Positions 1 through 15,055 of a stretch of 64,000 nucleotides of DNA are shown one piece after another; position 1 is the stretch's first letter; each line of letters starts with the position of its first letter. Both the position numbers and the translations under genes were made by a program. The DNA is taken from contig NC_091008.1 of the NCBI RefSeq assembly GCF_041146395.1, positions 7,887,501-7,951,500 of the forward strand, given 5' to 3'. The notes under the pieces are model-generated. The model saw only the letters and a list, made by a program, of their open reading frames with translations, searched no databases and was not told the origin of the DNA. This DNA is from Eulemur rufifrons (Eukaryota > Chordata > Mammalia > Primates > Lemuridae).

Positions 1-74
1 CTTGAGCCCAGGAATTCAAGGTTGTAGGGATAGCACCACTGCACTCCAGCCTGGGTAAGAGGGTGAGACATGGC

Positions 75-90
<16 letters not shown>
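1..90 (+). mobile_element. SINE (Alu-type) right-arm fragment, cut by window edge
   Basis: The window opens inside the right arm of a 7SL-derived SINE. It shows 'gcactccagcctgggtaaga' followed by a degraded gagaca segment and an A tail at 75-90. The 'cactccagcctggg' wording is closer to an ordinary Alu right arm than to the 'cactctagcccggg' form of most other copies here, so it may be an older copy. The 5' part lies outside the window. Confidence 0.8.
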
Positions 91-106
<16 letters not shown>

Positions 107-111
107 TATAT
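91..111. repeat. (TA)n microsatellite
   Basis: About ten TA repeats follow directly on the A tail of the preceding SINE, a common place for microsatellites to start. Confidence 0.9.
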
Positions 112-1611
112 TAAAAAAGAGAAAGCACAAAGATATTGACTGACCACTAAGGAGAGAATGGAGCCCATGGTATTTATAGCAAGAAATAGGTAGTGGTAAC
201 ATTAACATAGAATGTGATAGAATCTATTTAGTTATATGTGCCTCTGAAAATTTCTATCCTTGTATAATATTTTTTCTAGTTTTTAAGGGTTATTCTAGAT
301 TTTGCAGGTATCACAACTTGGAGCACTTTTCAACAGAAACCTTGTAATCATGAGCTGGATATCTTTTTGCAATTATCCTGGATTTTTTTCCCAATCTTCC
401 ACTGTTGCTATGAGCTGCAATTGTTGGTTTGCTTTTTGTCTCTTCTTTTTGTCAATATGGTGACAGAATAGCTGTGCAATTTTGTGGAGCTTTATGATTC
501 TAGCTACATATTTTGGAAAAGAAATATCCTCCCTATGGGTGGTAGCATTTGTAGCCACTTTTTTATGTTTATCTTTCATTTTAATTTTTTTTTGCCATTC
601 TTTAGAGAAAAGCATCTTTTTTAAACATGTATTTCATTGTCAGGGAGTTTAGGCACAGTATTTTCAGGGATGCTAGGATGAGTATTTTCAGGGTAATTTT
701 CACCTTGCAGCATCAGTATAAGTTTCACATCCAAAGCAATTTATAAATTCTAAATTAACTCATTGATATGCCCACACCGTGTTCCAGAAGGAAGGTCAGT
801 CTTGCTATCTAGATATTACGATCCAGATTTTACCTGTAAGTAATTAAAACACAAGGCTCGTGTTGTTTGGTATTTCAAAAACATCTATAGAGTGGATTAT
901 AAAAGAACTCTGATAGCTAAAATTGCTCATGGACTGGCATTATCCAAAGTGTGTACCCCTAAATGCTTATCCTGAATAATGTTCCTTGAGGGTGAAAAGC
1001 CGGGGGGCTGGGGCCCGACAGAGGAGGCTTTCTGGGAATGGACAAGCCTGAGAAATACTGTCACACAATGCAAAACAGACGACTGCTCAGTCTTGAAAAT
1101 GCTAAAATGTATTGTGATCTCCAAGGGCTTATGACATGACACATAGTCCTAAATAAAGTCACAGCATGACCCCCTTTTATTGAGCAGAACATTTTGTTAT
1201 ACTAATATGCAGAGAACTATATTGGAGAAAACAATTTCAGATAATTTCCTTACTTAGGACAGACATCACCTCTTGCCTACAAGGTTTTTTTCATAGTATT
1301 TTTTTTTTTTTTTAACTTGAAAGGGTACTTTTTCTAAACCAACTAGAGCTGTCTGTAGACAAAACTGTGAAGATACTACTTTGTTCCTGGGTTTGCCTTC
1401 TTTTAGTCTCCCTTCCTTCTTCCTTGCCTCTTCCCGCCTCTGGGGAGCTGAGCCTGCAACGTCACCCTGCACTCGGGACTGACTTTGTCACCGTCCTTGG
1501 ACTCTGTCTGTATCCGCTGAGACTCAGCAGTCTTTGATTCAGAATACAGTTCTGTGCTAATGGTTCCGAAGACTCTGAAGAAGTTTATGGAGACTCACAG
1601 AGATGTCTATT
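112..1611. other. Unique AT-rich sequence, no gene seen
   Basis: No splice-bounded exon, RNA gene or recognised repeat is visible. Short open frames on the minus strand (373-615, 927-1142 and 1266-1472) show no family resemblance. A T tract lies at 1301-1314. Ancient repeats too diverged to recognise by eye may be present. Confidence 0.5.
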
Positions 1612-1959
1612 TTCTTTCTTTCTTTTTTTTTTTTTTTTTTTGAGACAGAGTCTCACTTTGTTGCCCAGGCTAGAGTGAGTGCCGTGGCGTCAGCCTAGCT
1701 CACAGCAACCTCAAACTCCTGAGCTCAAGCGATCCTCCTGCCTCAGCCTCCCGAGTAGCTGGGACTACAGGCATGCGCCACCATGCCCGGCTAATTTTTT
1801 CTATATATTTTTAGTTGTCCTGCTAAGTTCTTTCTATTTTTAGTAGAGACAGGGTCTTGCTCTTGCTCAGGCTGGTCTCGAACTCCTGACCTCCAGTGAT
1901 CCTCCCGCCTTGGCCTCCCAGAGTGCTAGGATTACAGGCGTGAGCCACCGCGCCCCGCC
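1612..1959 (-). mobile_element. SINE, strepsirrhine Alu-type, full dimer
   Basis: Read on the minus strand it has both arms, the 'aatagaaagaa' linker, and an A tail seen as the T tract 1612-1640. The 5' end is at 'gcgccccgcc'. Confidence 0.95.
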
Positions 1960-2040
1960 GAGATAATTTTCTCCCATATATAGATGCTACCTTGGCCATC
2001 AGAGGACAGGGCAACCACTTTTCTGGTTTCACTCAAGGTA

Positions 2041-2042
2041 GC

Positions 2043-2084
<42 letters not shown>
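2041..2084. repeat. (TA)n(TG)n compound microsatellite
   Basis: About 14 TA units run into about eight TG units. Confidence 0.95.
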
Positions 2085-2243
2085 ATTTACATTTAAATAT
2101 ATCCTTAATATGTTAAATCATAATGAAAGGTTATAGAGTATGTTCTTCACATGATAAAACAAGAATATTTTTCTCTTTCTTTTTCTGTGTAGGTATCTCT
2201 TGTTCTTTCTGCATATATACAAATACACACACATAAATAAATA

Positions 2244-2740
<497 letters not shown>

Positions 2741-2754
2741 ATATATATATATAT

Positions 2755-4735
<1,981 letters not shown>

Positions 4736-5355
4736 TTCAGGGATAATTGTACGTGTGGGGGCACATTCAGTGCGGTGGCCATTTTCAAGATGCCCCAATT
4801 TAATTTGTCTCCTGTGCATACGCATACAGTCACCGAGTCGACCAAAAATGTTAGAATGTCTTTTGTCTCCTTCACAACCTCAGCTGCATATATGTTTGAT
4901 GACCTCAGGCTAGTGGGACCCCAGCAGTTGGTTCTCACCTGTTTGCTTGTCTTTAAGGCGCTGCTCCCACCAGTAATGCTGATGGGCGTGGGGACCACCC
5001 AAAACTCCACACAGCGAGGTTGCTGATGCTCCTGTATTTTCAGTCCTGACATAAACACCACACCGAGCTAGAGGGGAACCGGAGCAGCCCCAGGCCAGAA
5101 TGGCACAAACTCCCACTGCTTTTTTTCCAAATTCAGCAGTTTTTCAAGCATAAAACTTCCCCAGGCGTTCTACGCTTTTGATGAATTCGCAGAACAATGA
5201 AATGGTTACTTTTGTCAATTTTGCGTCAATGTATAGCTGTTTTTTTTTTTTTTCTGCAAATATGAACCTATAATCTCTATGTTAACAACATCGACAATAC
5301 CAATACAGTATTTCTCAAACAGTGGAATGATAAAAGTGATAAGGTTCTTTCAGGA
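4736..5355. other. Unassigned sequence after the old L1
   Basis: Overlapping short frames occur on both strands (4705-5061 minus and 4731-4913 plus) without family resemblance. I see no gene. A run of 15 T lies at 5240-5254. Confidence 0.4.
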
Positions 5356-5445
5356 AATTTTTTTTTATTCTTATTTCAGCATATTGTGGGGGTACAAAAG
5401 TTTAGGTTACGTATATTGCCCTTGCCCCTACAGCTGCTTTTTATG
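5355..5445 (-). mobile_element. L1 3'-end fragment, antisense
   Basis: The T-rich start followed by 'tatttcagcatattgtgggg' and 'gtacaaaagtttaggttac' is the complement of the L1 3' end seen on the plus strand at 33571-33613. Only the last hundred or so bases of the element are present. Confidence 0.8.
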
Positions 5446-6058
5446 GAGAGCATTTACCAATCCCCTCAGTCATAGCACGAATCATACGTGACTTTAAATC
5501 TGTCAATATGTTGCCACAAAATGAGCAAAAACAAGAAATAATCTAAAAAATCTTTTCATGGAAGCAAATGAGCAGTTGTGAAGAAATGTGGAATTATTTT
5601 TATAGAGTAGTACATTTTGGTTGTTTTTCCAACATGTTAAACACGAACATGAATTTTAAAATTTAGATCCTGACTTCATAAAAATAACGTGAATATAAAC
5701 TTTGCTAAAAATTCATGAAAAAATGGAAAGGGACGTGTTGTTGTATGCAAGGAATATTACGAAAAAGAAGGGAAAATTGAGGGTAAAAGCTAAAGATTAA
5801 AAGATTGAATCCAGGTAACTTATGTGCAAGAAAATGTTGAAGATGGTGTGTACTCATAAAAAGAGAAATTTATGCATTAGAACACAAGGGTATTATAAAG
5901 ATCATTGAAGGATTACAGAAAATGGGAATTAGAGGGCAAAGAAAGATGAAATGCAGAAATTATACTCAATAAGCCACTAGTAATAATGTGTATGCATGTT
6001 TTGAAAAGCAACGGCAGAATCTTGATGAGATACAATGTTGTTAAGAGCACACACAGCT
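5446..6058. other. Unique AT-rich sequence
   Basis: No recognised gene or repeat. The first 60 bases may be diverged L1 3' UTR. Confidence 0.4.
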
Positions 6059-6398
6059 GGCCAGGCGCAGTGGCTCACGCCTGTAATCCTAGCACTCTGG
6101 GAGGCCGAGGCAGGAGGATCACTCGAGGTCAGGAGTTCGAGACCAGCCTGAGCAAGAGTGAGACCCCCGTCTCTACTAAAAAATAGAAAGAAATTATATG
6201 GACAGCTAAAAATATGTATAAAAAAAATTAGCCGGGCGTGGTGGCGCATACCTGTAGTCCCAGCTACTCGGGAGGCTGAGGCAGGAGGATCGCTTGAGCC
6301 CAGGAGTTTGAGGTTGCTGTGAGCGAGGCTGACGCCACGGCACTCACTCTAGCCCGGGCAACAGAGTGAGACTCTGTCTCAAAAAAAAAAAAAAAAAA
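6059..6398 (+). mobile_element. SINE, full dimer
   Basis: It starts 'ggccaggcgcagtggctcac' and ends in an 18-base A tail. The right arm has a duplicated 'cact' ('gcactcactctagcc'), a sub-type mark also seen in the copies at 38062, 39057 and 50810. Confidence 0.97.
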
Positions 6399-7014
6399 TT
6401 AAAGTATGACTTTTTTTTTTAGTTTCTCAAGGGGAATCAATGTAAATATGCATAATAATTTAGATATTATTCTATTTTGATAGTATTGACATTATTATTT
6501 TGATATTTTGTTGTAATAAAATATTTGAACTCTTACCTGGAGGTCTTGGAAATGACACCTACACAGTTCTTGTTTTGCTACCTTGAACACACGTGCGGAG
6601 AAACGAAGCACTATGGCTTGGAGGGTTTCAGCCGCCATCGTGATTCTGTAACATACACGAAGATAATTGGGAAACTTAAGTGTTACATTATTAATACCTT
6701 TTTCACCAATATAAAAAATATTTGCAGAGCATACTCTATATTCTTTGAATCATGCTAACTATCCCCTAAGACATTGAGGGTGACCGATCGACAGCTTTAT
6801 AAAGGATTATTGAGAAATGTGGAAAAAAAAAAAAACATTTAGGCCTATAATTACATCAGGACTAATTTGTAGGTCGTACCAAATAATGACTAATTTTCTA
6901 CTGTAGCATAGATATTATATAAATAGCTTTAAGATTCTATATTAACTAAATAAATATCAGCCAAGGTGAAAAGTGGGTTTTCCTAACGTATACACACGGT
7001 CATTAGTACCCTTA
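6399..7014. other. Unique AT-rich sequence
   Basis: A short frame at 6525-6758 has no family resemblance and looks like chance. Poly-A runs occur near 6823. Nothing else is seen. Confidence 0.4.
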
Positions 7015-7350
7015 TTAGCGCCTGTAAATGGCCACAACCTATTATGAAATTCTCTCTCTCCAGTCTGAACTAAAAGACTGTTCAGTGGATACGGCATTCC
7101 AGGAGAACTGCTCGGTGATAATGGAGCCCAATTTACATCACTGGAGCTCCAGAGCTTTCTTAGCTTAAATGGAGTGAAATGCATTCATTTTCCACCACAC
7201 GAGCCAGCCGCTAATGGCCTCGTCCAGCACTTTGGACAGTCGTTCGTGGGAGCACTTTTGCTTGGCAGTGCAGGGGCTGCAGGGAGCAACAGCAGCTGCC
7301 GACTTGCTTGTCCTTCTGCTGTGCTGAGGATGCTCGCTTATCGTTAATGC
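7015..7350 (+). pseudogene. Fossil retroelement integrase core (Ty3/gypsy-like)
   Basis: Conceptual translation shows colinear landmarks of a retroelement integrase catalytic core. These are a 'KWP' block at 7026-7034, then 'YGIP' at 7090-7101, 'DNGAQFTS' at 7117-7140 and 'NGVK' at 7168-7179. They are followed by 'AANGLVQHF' at 7204-7230 and 'LAYR' at 7330-7341. The spacing matches the family order, and the DNG motif contains the second catalytic Asp. The first Asp region is not recognisable. At least one frameshift lies between 'KWP' and 'YGIP', there is a TGA at 7066-7068, and a TAA follows 'LAYR', so it cannot encode a protein. No LTRs, RT or gag are visible nearby. The gapped pattern suits an ancient mammalian gypsy-type element better than a recent retrovirus, but a retroviral origin is not excluded. 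Confidence 0.65.
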
Positions 7351-7730
7351 GAACTCCTCAGCCCGCCACTCTGGTCAAAGACAAGCACTCCCTTTTCTGA
7401 TCTCAGAGAACCAGAGAGACCAACAACAGCCTTTAGAGCAAGGAGATTTGGAGGAAAAGGCATCAGGAAATGGGCCCGAGAGCACATTGTCAAGCGCTCC
7501 TTGAGTATCGATTGTTCTCAGTGGCTACGGAAAAATACGACTATGTTCCATGATACTAAGAAGGGAAGGAAGACATGAGAGAGGCAAGAGAGAAGCAAAG
7601 AAAGAAAGAACATGCTTTCATCATAACGGAAATGCACTTTCTTATCTGGCATTTCATGTGTCAGTAACCTGGATGAGTAGTTTATACTTGAAATGTCTCA
7701 GCACGAGGTGGTGAACAAGACTGCAAATGA

Positions 7731-8070
<340 letters not shown>

Positions 8071-8440
8071 CTGAACTCATGGCAATAAAGGGTAGAATGA
8101 CAGTTACCAGAGGCTGGGAAAGGTCCCAGGGAGCAGGAGGGATGAAGAGAAGATGGTTAATTGGTACAAAAATTCAGGCAGATACAGTCACATAGAAGGA
8201 ATGAGATCTAGTGTTTGGTGGCACAATGGGATGACTAGAGTTAACAATAACACACTGTGTATTTCAAAATAAGTCAAAAGGTAGAATTGGAATGTTCTTA
8301 TGTTGTTAATGTTTGTATAAGAGAATAATACTATAAATCATGGAAAATGTTCTAAAAAGTTATCAGAAATATGAAATACATATACATTAATTTTGAATGG
8401 ATTTTCTACTTGTAAAATGTTGCATTGTTTGTAGATGAGT
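8071..8440 (+). mobile_element. L1 3'-UTR fragment (L1MA/L1PB-like)
   Basis: Recognisable words are 'agttaccagaggctgggaaa', 'gaatgagatctagtgtt' and 'gtatttcaaaataa', which are typical of the 3' UTR of older primate L1s. The poly-A end is not clear. Related copies lie at 9110-9345 and 62205-62735. Confidence 0.75.
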
Positions 8441-9109
8441 CAATATTTATTCTTTTTATTTCTTTAAAAGAAATTATGTCTTACAATAAACTATAAAAGA
8501 TGTACCGTTAGCTGAGGAACACTGCCATATGGTCACAGATACAAGAGCACCTTAAGAGTCAAAGTAAGACAAATCGGAGATTTGTTCTAAATTATAATGA
8601 AAGGTTAGTTACTTATAATTACCAAATAGAAGAGTCTAGTTCTTAAATAAAGCTCAATGAAAGCAGATTGACCAAAAAAATGACTAAAAGAAGGATTTAT
8701 TTCAAAGGAATGGTCTACACAGATGGTTTCCGATAAAGTGGACAGAATGTTCTGATAATCAGATTGAGGTGAGTCAGGGCTTTTAGAACCTTGTTACACT
8801 TAGCAGAGTAATGAGAGGAGGGAGGTCTGAACATAGATGTCTCAATAGGACATGAGCTGTGTAAGAAAAGAAGCTTTTTACAAATCTCACAAGAAGGAAC
8901 GGTCTACTTCTACTCTAGGTTTTCTCTTGTGCTTTGGTTTAAAGTAAGTTAACTATGAGCTTGTTGTTGATAAACTGATAAACATCTTTATCTTCCTGGA
9001 AATAATATTTTGATTATATAACACTTGGAAGGCAATTTTGGGACTCTAAGTGGTTGTCTGATTCTCAGTCACTAAATTCGGTGGTTTCTCAGTGAACAGG
9101 GGAGTACGG
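8441..9109. other. Unique sequence
   Basis: No recognised gene or repeat family. Confidence 0.4.
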
Positions 9110-9345
9110 TTAGGTAGAAGGAATGAGATCTAGTGTTCAATAGCACAGTAGGGTGACTATAATTACTAATTTATTGTATATTTCAAAATAACTAGAAGAG
9201 AGGCTTTGGAAAGTTTCCAACACAAAGAAATGATAAATGGTTGAGGTAATGGATATAATCTCAATTACTCTCATTTGATCAGTACACATTGTAAGCATGT
9301 ACCCCATAAGTATGTGCAACTATTATTTATCAATAACAAATAAGT
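9110..9345 (+). mobile_element. L1 3'-UTR fragment
   Basis: It contains 'ggaatgagatctagtgttca', 'agggtgactataatt' and 'gtaccccataagtatgtgca', colinear with an L1MA-type 3' UTR. It shares its first words with the copy at 8071-8440. The minus-strand frame here is a shadow. Confidence 0.75.
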
Positions 9346-9424
9346 AAATAAGTAAATGAACATTTGGATGTAAAAAAAATAGAATCCCTCTCCCTTTGGA
9401 TTTTTGAAAGAATTTTAAAAGTGT

Positions 9425-11135
9425 AAGTAAATTGTTCACATCAGATAACTTAGCTTTTAAATCAACAAAAGTAATGAGAGACAAAGATGGTCACTATATG
9501 ATGGTGAAGGGTACAGTTCAACAAGAAGACATAACTATACCTAATATGTATGCACCCAATATCCCTTATGAATATAGATGCAAAAATTCTCAACAAAATC
9601 CAAGTGCTTATCAAGAAAATAATCCATCACGACCACGTGGGCTTCATCCCAGAGATGCAAGGATGGTTCAACATACGCAAATCTATAAATGTAATTCACC
9701 ACATAAATAGAAGCAAAAACAAAGACCACATGATCCTCTCAGTAGATGCAGAAAAAGCATTTGACAAAATTCAACACCCTTTCATGATAAGAACGCTTAA
9801 CAAAATAGGCATAGACGGGGCCTATCTAAAAATGATACAAGCCATTATATGACAAACCCACAACCAACATCATACTGAATGGGGAAAAATTGAAAGCATT
9901 CCCACTTAGAACTGGAACCAGACAAGGCTGCCCACTGTCCCTATTACTTCCAGCAACATAGGGCTGGAAGTCCTTGTGAGAGCTATCAGGCAAGAGAGCA
10001 GAATCAAGGGAGTCCAAACAGGGAAAGAAGAGATCAAACTCTCACTCTTTGTTGATGATATGGTGTTATATCTAGAAAACCCCAAGGATTCAACCAAGAG
10101 ACTCCTGGAATTGATCAATGAATTCAGTAAAGTCTCAGGATACAAAATCAATACACACAAATCAGAGGCATTCATATATGCCAATAACAGTCAAACTGAG
10201 AACCAAACCAAAGACTCAATACCCTTCACAATAGCAACAAAGAAAATAAAGTACCTAGGAATATATTTAACCAAGGAGGTAAAAGACCTCTACAGGGAGA
10301 ACTATGAAACACTGAGAAATGAAATAGCAGAGGACATAAACAGGTGGAAAACCATACCACGCTTGTGGGTCGGCAGAATCAACATTATTAAAATGTCTAT
10401 ACTACCCAAAGTGATCTACAGATTCAATGCAATCCCTATTAAATTACCAACATCATTTTTAACAGATATAGAAAGAATAATTTTATGCTTCATATGGAAC
10501 TAGAGAAGACCCCGTTTAGCAAAAGCAACTTTAGGGAATAAGAAAAAAATGAGAAATATTAATTGACCAGACTTCAAACTATACTACAAGGCTGTGGTTA
10601 TTAAATCAGCTTGGTATTGGCACAAGAACGGGGACACAGACCAGTGGAATAGAACAGAAAATCCAGATATAAAACCATCCTCCTATAGCCATCTAGTCTT
10701 TGACAAAGCAGACAAAAACATACTCTGGGGAAAAGAATCCATATTCAATAAATGATGCTGGAAAAACTGGATAGCCACATGTAGAAGACTAAAACAGGAC
10801 CCACACCTTTCACCTCTCACAAAAATCAAATCACGGTGGAGAACAGACTTAAACCTAAGGTCTGAAACTATTAGAATTCTAGAAGAAAATGTGGGAAAAA
10901 CTCTTATAGACATTGGCCTAAGCAAAGAATTTATGAAGAAGACCCCAAAGGAAATCACAGCAACAACAAATAAATGGGACCTGATCAAATTAAAAAGCTT
11001 CTGCACAGCTAAAGAAACTGTCACGAGAGCAAACAGACAACCTACAGAATGGGAAAAAAAAACATTTGCATGCTACACATCCAATAAAGGGCTGATAACT
11101 AGACTCTATATAGAACTTACGAGAAATTTTTAATT
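9425..11135 (+). pseudogene. Broken L1 ORF2 copy (endonuclease remnant, RT, C-terminal part)
   Basis: ORF2p of L1 is an endonuclease and reverse transcriptase. A short endonuclease piece lies at 9432-9555 ('VKGT.QQEDI' and 'NMYAPN' blocks). It then jumps inside the gene to the RT domain at about 9556, marked by '[10 protein letters not shown]', '[11 protein letters not shown]' and '[10 protein letters not shown]'. The RT active-site box reads F-V-D-D at 10048-10059, where most L1s have F-A-D-D. The C-terminal part runs to 11132 with '[13 protein letters not shown]'. A stop at 10501 and several frameshifts, including one near 9850, make it dead. There is no 3' UTR or A tail, so the copy is deleted at both ends as well as internally. 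Confidence 0.92.
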
Positions 11136-11239
11136 GCTAAAAATAAAGACATCTGTGTCTGATTAATAGTTCTATACCTTCAGTCTGTGAACACTGTTGT
11201 GGCAAAGATCATTTATTCCCTTCATCCATATTTATTCCC
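11136..11239. other. Unassigned
   Basis: Short spacer after the L1 copy; nothing seen. Confidence 0.3.
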
Positions 11240-11660
11240 CTTTCCTCCTATAGAAAAAGGCATTATGATTGAGTACCTGGCCCACCAACTATGACATTTC
11301 TTGTCTCCACTCTTGCCAGGAAGAATCACATTCTGGCCAGTGGTATATAAGCCGAATGGTCACGTGCAATCTATGAATTGTGCCCTTCAGAGAAAAAGAG
11401 CATACAAGTTCTTTCTTTCTTCTTTCACCTTTCCTGCAGCCTGCACAGCAGATGCTGACTAATTTCAAACAAGTTGATGAGGAGTAATCCAGAGACGGCA
11501 GAAGGAAAGAAATGGAAGAGTGTCCTTGACAACCCTAAATCACCTGCCTTGAGAATTTCATCACAGAGAAATTAATGTTTATCTTGTTTTAAGTCAATGT
11601 ACTTTGGGACACCTTCTTACTGGGGTATAGCCAACATCCTAATATAACTTTTGATGAAGA
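11240..11660 (+). mobile_element. Old interspersed repeat, possibly LTR-like, family not assigned
   Basis: The arrangement 'tcctgcagcctgcacagcag' ... 'gagaaattaatgtttatctt' ... 'aagtcaatgtactttggg' resembles old mammalian dispersed repeats that end with a 'gagaaataaactt.. gtttaagccact' segment. I cannot name the family by eye, and it could be unique sequence. Confidence 0.35.
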
Positions 11661-14600
11661 GACTCTGGAAGACATACAAGAGCTCCTTAGTTTTAACACT
11701 ATGAAGAATGTGATTTCTCAAAAAGTTGCTAGGATGTTTGAATGTGGTTATTCTTGTGTTTCTCCATAGTAGACAACTGAAGGTTAACAGTATTTTGGAA
11801 TCAGGAAGAGCAATAGTTTGTTCTAGGCTAAATTTATGATAACTTAGGTTTATGCCAAATATAGTTGTTATTTAGTACAATTGAATAGAAGTTACATGCT
11901 GACAATGATGCTTTTTATGCTTGTCCAAAAATGTTTGCTACCTATTAATTACCTAAGACAATACTGTTTAAAATTTTGTTAGTTTGAAGAAACGTTCAGG
12001 TGTTTCTCCACCCCATTCTCTCCTAGCTTCCTCTCAACAATCTGCTGGGAATTTTTACCACGTATTTATACATTTTGAAAACAAGAACTTTTGACGGCCC
12101 AGGAGTTGCAGACTCGACTAAGTGCATTCTAAAGGCCTTTTCAGGATATACGAGCTTCCTAATGGAAAGCAAGTGTTAGCTACTTTTGTTCCACATCAGA
12201 TGTGAAAACGTAGCTGGGGTGGAATAATTGCAGTGTGGTTTTTACTGTAAACTACAGGGTATGTGTGAGGCCGTCGTTAATGCATTTGAATAACGAATAA
12301 CTTACTTTGCTTCTGCTTTGACTCTCTGATTTCTTATAATGGTGTGGTCTACAATTCTTTTTCACCCTCTCTTTCTCTTTCCGTGTATCATCCCAGTAAA
12401 ATCTGTTAAATTATCCACTGTTGAATGAGAAATATTTAGCGGCAGCAGAAGTCACTCTCCTCTTTATGATGATCTTCACGGAAAACGTCTCCTTTTCCAG
12501 TTTTTAGTTATTTGGATTGTGACTTTCCTTGGAAGCTGTTCACTTGCCTGATGATGTTAGTTCCTTTTGGGAAATTAAAACAATCAGTAAACATTATTCA
12601 GCAAAAGAAGTTCTATGTTGGGTTTTTTTTTTTTCCCCCCAACAGATTAACATTTGGGTGGCTTTTATAAACACGCTTCAAGTTTCTTGATACTAAAATT
12701 CCCCTAAGATCTACATTTACTTTCATTTTAGATCTTCCACTGGCACAGGTGGTGCTGTACAATTCAGGAAGGTGAGGCAGGATTTCTGACGTGTTGGATT
12801 GAAGCATGACAGGGAGAAATGTGGTCCGGGAACACCTCACACCAGGGGCAGCATCAGAGGCCAATACCATGATCCTTTATCACCAGGCAGAGAATTCCCG
12901 ATTGTATCCATTATTTCAAAAACAGATCCCCTCCTCGTCTCCTTTATGTTAGTCAGGTTTGAATTCTTGTGTGTTCTAACGCTGATGATATTAATTGTAA
13001 TCAGTAGCCCTGGGTCTGGTCCACACAACTGGGAATCAATTCAGAAGTCCCTGCCCAAAAAGGAGAAAGGATTTGCTAGAAAATATTTTCTAACATTCGA
13101 GTCAAAAAAAAAAAAAAAGACCAGGAAAATTCACATAATCTTGCCACAGCTATTCCTGCCCAGACACAGGTGTGTCTTGGACAAGAGAGCTTGTGGTCTC
13201 GTAAAAGGCTTCCGAATGGAAGGCCCGGGAATCACAGCACACACAACCCAGCCGGCTAATCCCCCTGACTCGAGACATCCTCGCCTTGATTTATGATGGT
13301 CCTGCCGCAGAGCCCACCAAATTGCTGAGGGTGTGCGGTGAACTAGGAGCGCTTCCAGAAACCTGCCTCATGGACCAACCTTAGATTTTTAATAAAAATA
13401 TTTTTTTTATGCTCAAGATTCGACCTAGTTTTTCCCCCAGCCTGATATTAAAATCTGTGCCTGAGAGTTTCAGGCACACTTTGAATCGTGCGTTGCACAC
13501 TTTCATTTTCATAAGCATCCATAGTTGGAGCAATTAAATAATCTTCAGGATGATTTATTTGAGAAGAGTTATATATTCCCATTCCAGCCCTTTCCCCTTT
13601 CTTTTTTTACTTTTTCTTTTCTACTCTTCCCCCAACATTGCTATTTTCTCACTTTAAATTCTCTGTTCTCCTTAGAGAAATAGACTAATTGCCCTCTAAT
13701 TTTAGAATAAAACTCTCTGCTTTTACCGGGCTTGGTTTTCTGCGCGCCTACAAATGCAAATAGATTTTAGGGCCAGTGCACCAAGTCTCACTGAATGTTA
13801 CAGCATGTAATTCTTACACCCCATACCCGGTCCCCAGATCTGTAGGGTATAGCTATTTGAGACAGTTTTACCATATCAGTTTTGCTATTGTTACATGTAT
13901 TCTTGCATTCAGTGCCTGAGAAACCTTGCATCTAACCCAAAGCAGTAGTATGGACCACTAAAGCCACAGCAAAATTTACAAGTTAGAAGAGGGGACTTCA
14001 ACAGTCTAGTGAAATGAAATGAAAACACGGACTGAAGAAAAGAGAGTTTGATGATGAGAAAACAATGGATTTTTTTATTCATTAAATTGGTATCAATTAA
14101 TAATATTTTTGCTTTATAAAAATGGGAACATTTTAGAAACTTTCTTCTGTCTCAGCTATTATTTAGCAGGTGTGAAAATTACCTCTGCCTTTCAGAGGAT
14201 GTATTTTATTAGTTGGAATGACTACTACGTGGGTAATGAAAATGCAAATTTCAGCCTAGATAGCATCTTTCAGCCCAGGATCTAAAAGTCGTGGCTGCTT
14301 ATTTTTTTGTCCTCCCTCCCTTAGCTCTGCACTTTGAATGACATCCACGTGGATTTGAAAGCATTATTTTTGCCTTTACAAAACCCTGGAATCCTCTCTT
14401 GCAATCATAGAACGCATGCACTCTCTAAATAATTCCCTGTTTTCTGAAGGAGATATTGCTGCAGGCTGTAGGATCTTCACATTGAGCAAAGCACAAAGAG
14501 AAATGGACCCTACTTCTAGGCCATTCTATTCAATCATTCATTTTCAAGAAGGGCAGACAAGACAGGCAAGAGACGCGTGAACGCATAAGCAAGAAGGGAA

Positions 14601-14936
14601 CACTTGCTCTATTTTCTATTTAGGGGAACACAAACAGGATTACTTTCCTATCACATACCTTTGTATGTGGCATAGCATTTAAGCACCCTGATAACAAAAG
14701 AACAAGAAAAATTGTGAAGCTTTTGTTTTGTCAGTGTATCACAATTTACCTGACCTGCAGAAATATAAAAATATATACTCCACCAGGAAAAAAAAAATCA
14801 TTTTTTAACATTCAGTAAAATTTGTGTGATAAGATTTGTGTTGTTTTTTTTTTTTTTACAATTTCAAGTATCATTTGTACAATAAAAGACAACAAATTTT
14901 TTATAATATTTAAAAGAAATATTGGTATAAAAGAGT
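11661..14936. other. Long unique stretch, no gene seen
   Basis: No SINE, L1 or exon chain is recognised over 3.3 kb. Octamer-type ATGCAAAT words occur at 13754-13761 and 14242-14249. A 165-codon open frame at 12799-13296 has no recognisable domain and includes a 14-base poly-A run, so I regard it as chance. The absence of repeats here is itself a feature compared with the rest of the window. Confidence 0.4.
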
Positions 14937-15055
14937 ACGCCGCTGGAAATGGTGGGCACAAGCCCGGAGTCCCAGCTACTCGGGAGTCTGAAGCAGGAGG
15001 ATCTCTTGAGTTCAGGAGCTGGAGGCCAGCCTGGACAACACAGTGAGACCCCTTC
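14937..15055 (+). mobile_element. Fossil 7SL-derived monomer or very old Alu arm
   Basis: It reads 'agtcccagctactcgggagt' then 'caggaggatctcttgagttc' and 'cagcctggacaacacagtga', the left and right landmarks of one 7SL-type arm. There is no second arm or A tail. Divergence is far above the other SINEs, which suggests an FLAM/FRAM-like or pre-dimer element. Confidence 0.7.

Noticed and set aside
9976..10503. Active reverse transcriptase gene
   Set aside because: A piece of a frameshifted, internally deleted L1 ORF2 with stops on both sides.
12799..13296. 165-codon open frame as a gene
   Set aside because: No recognised domain, includes a poly-A-encoded Lys run, and no splice or promoter context.
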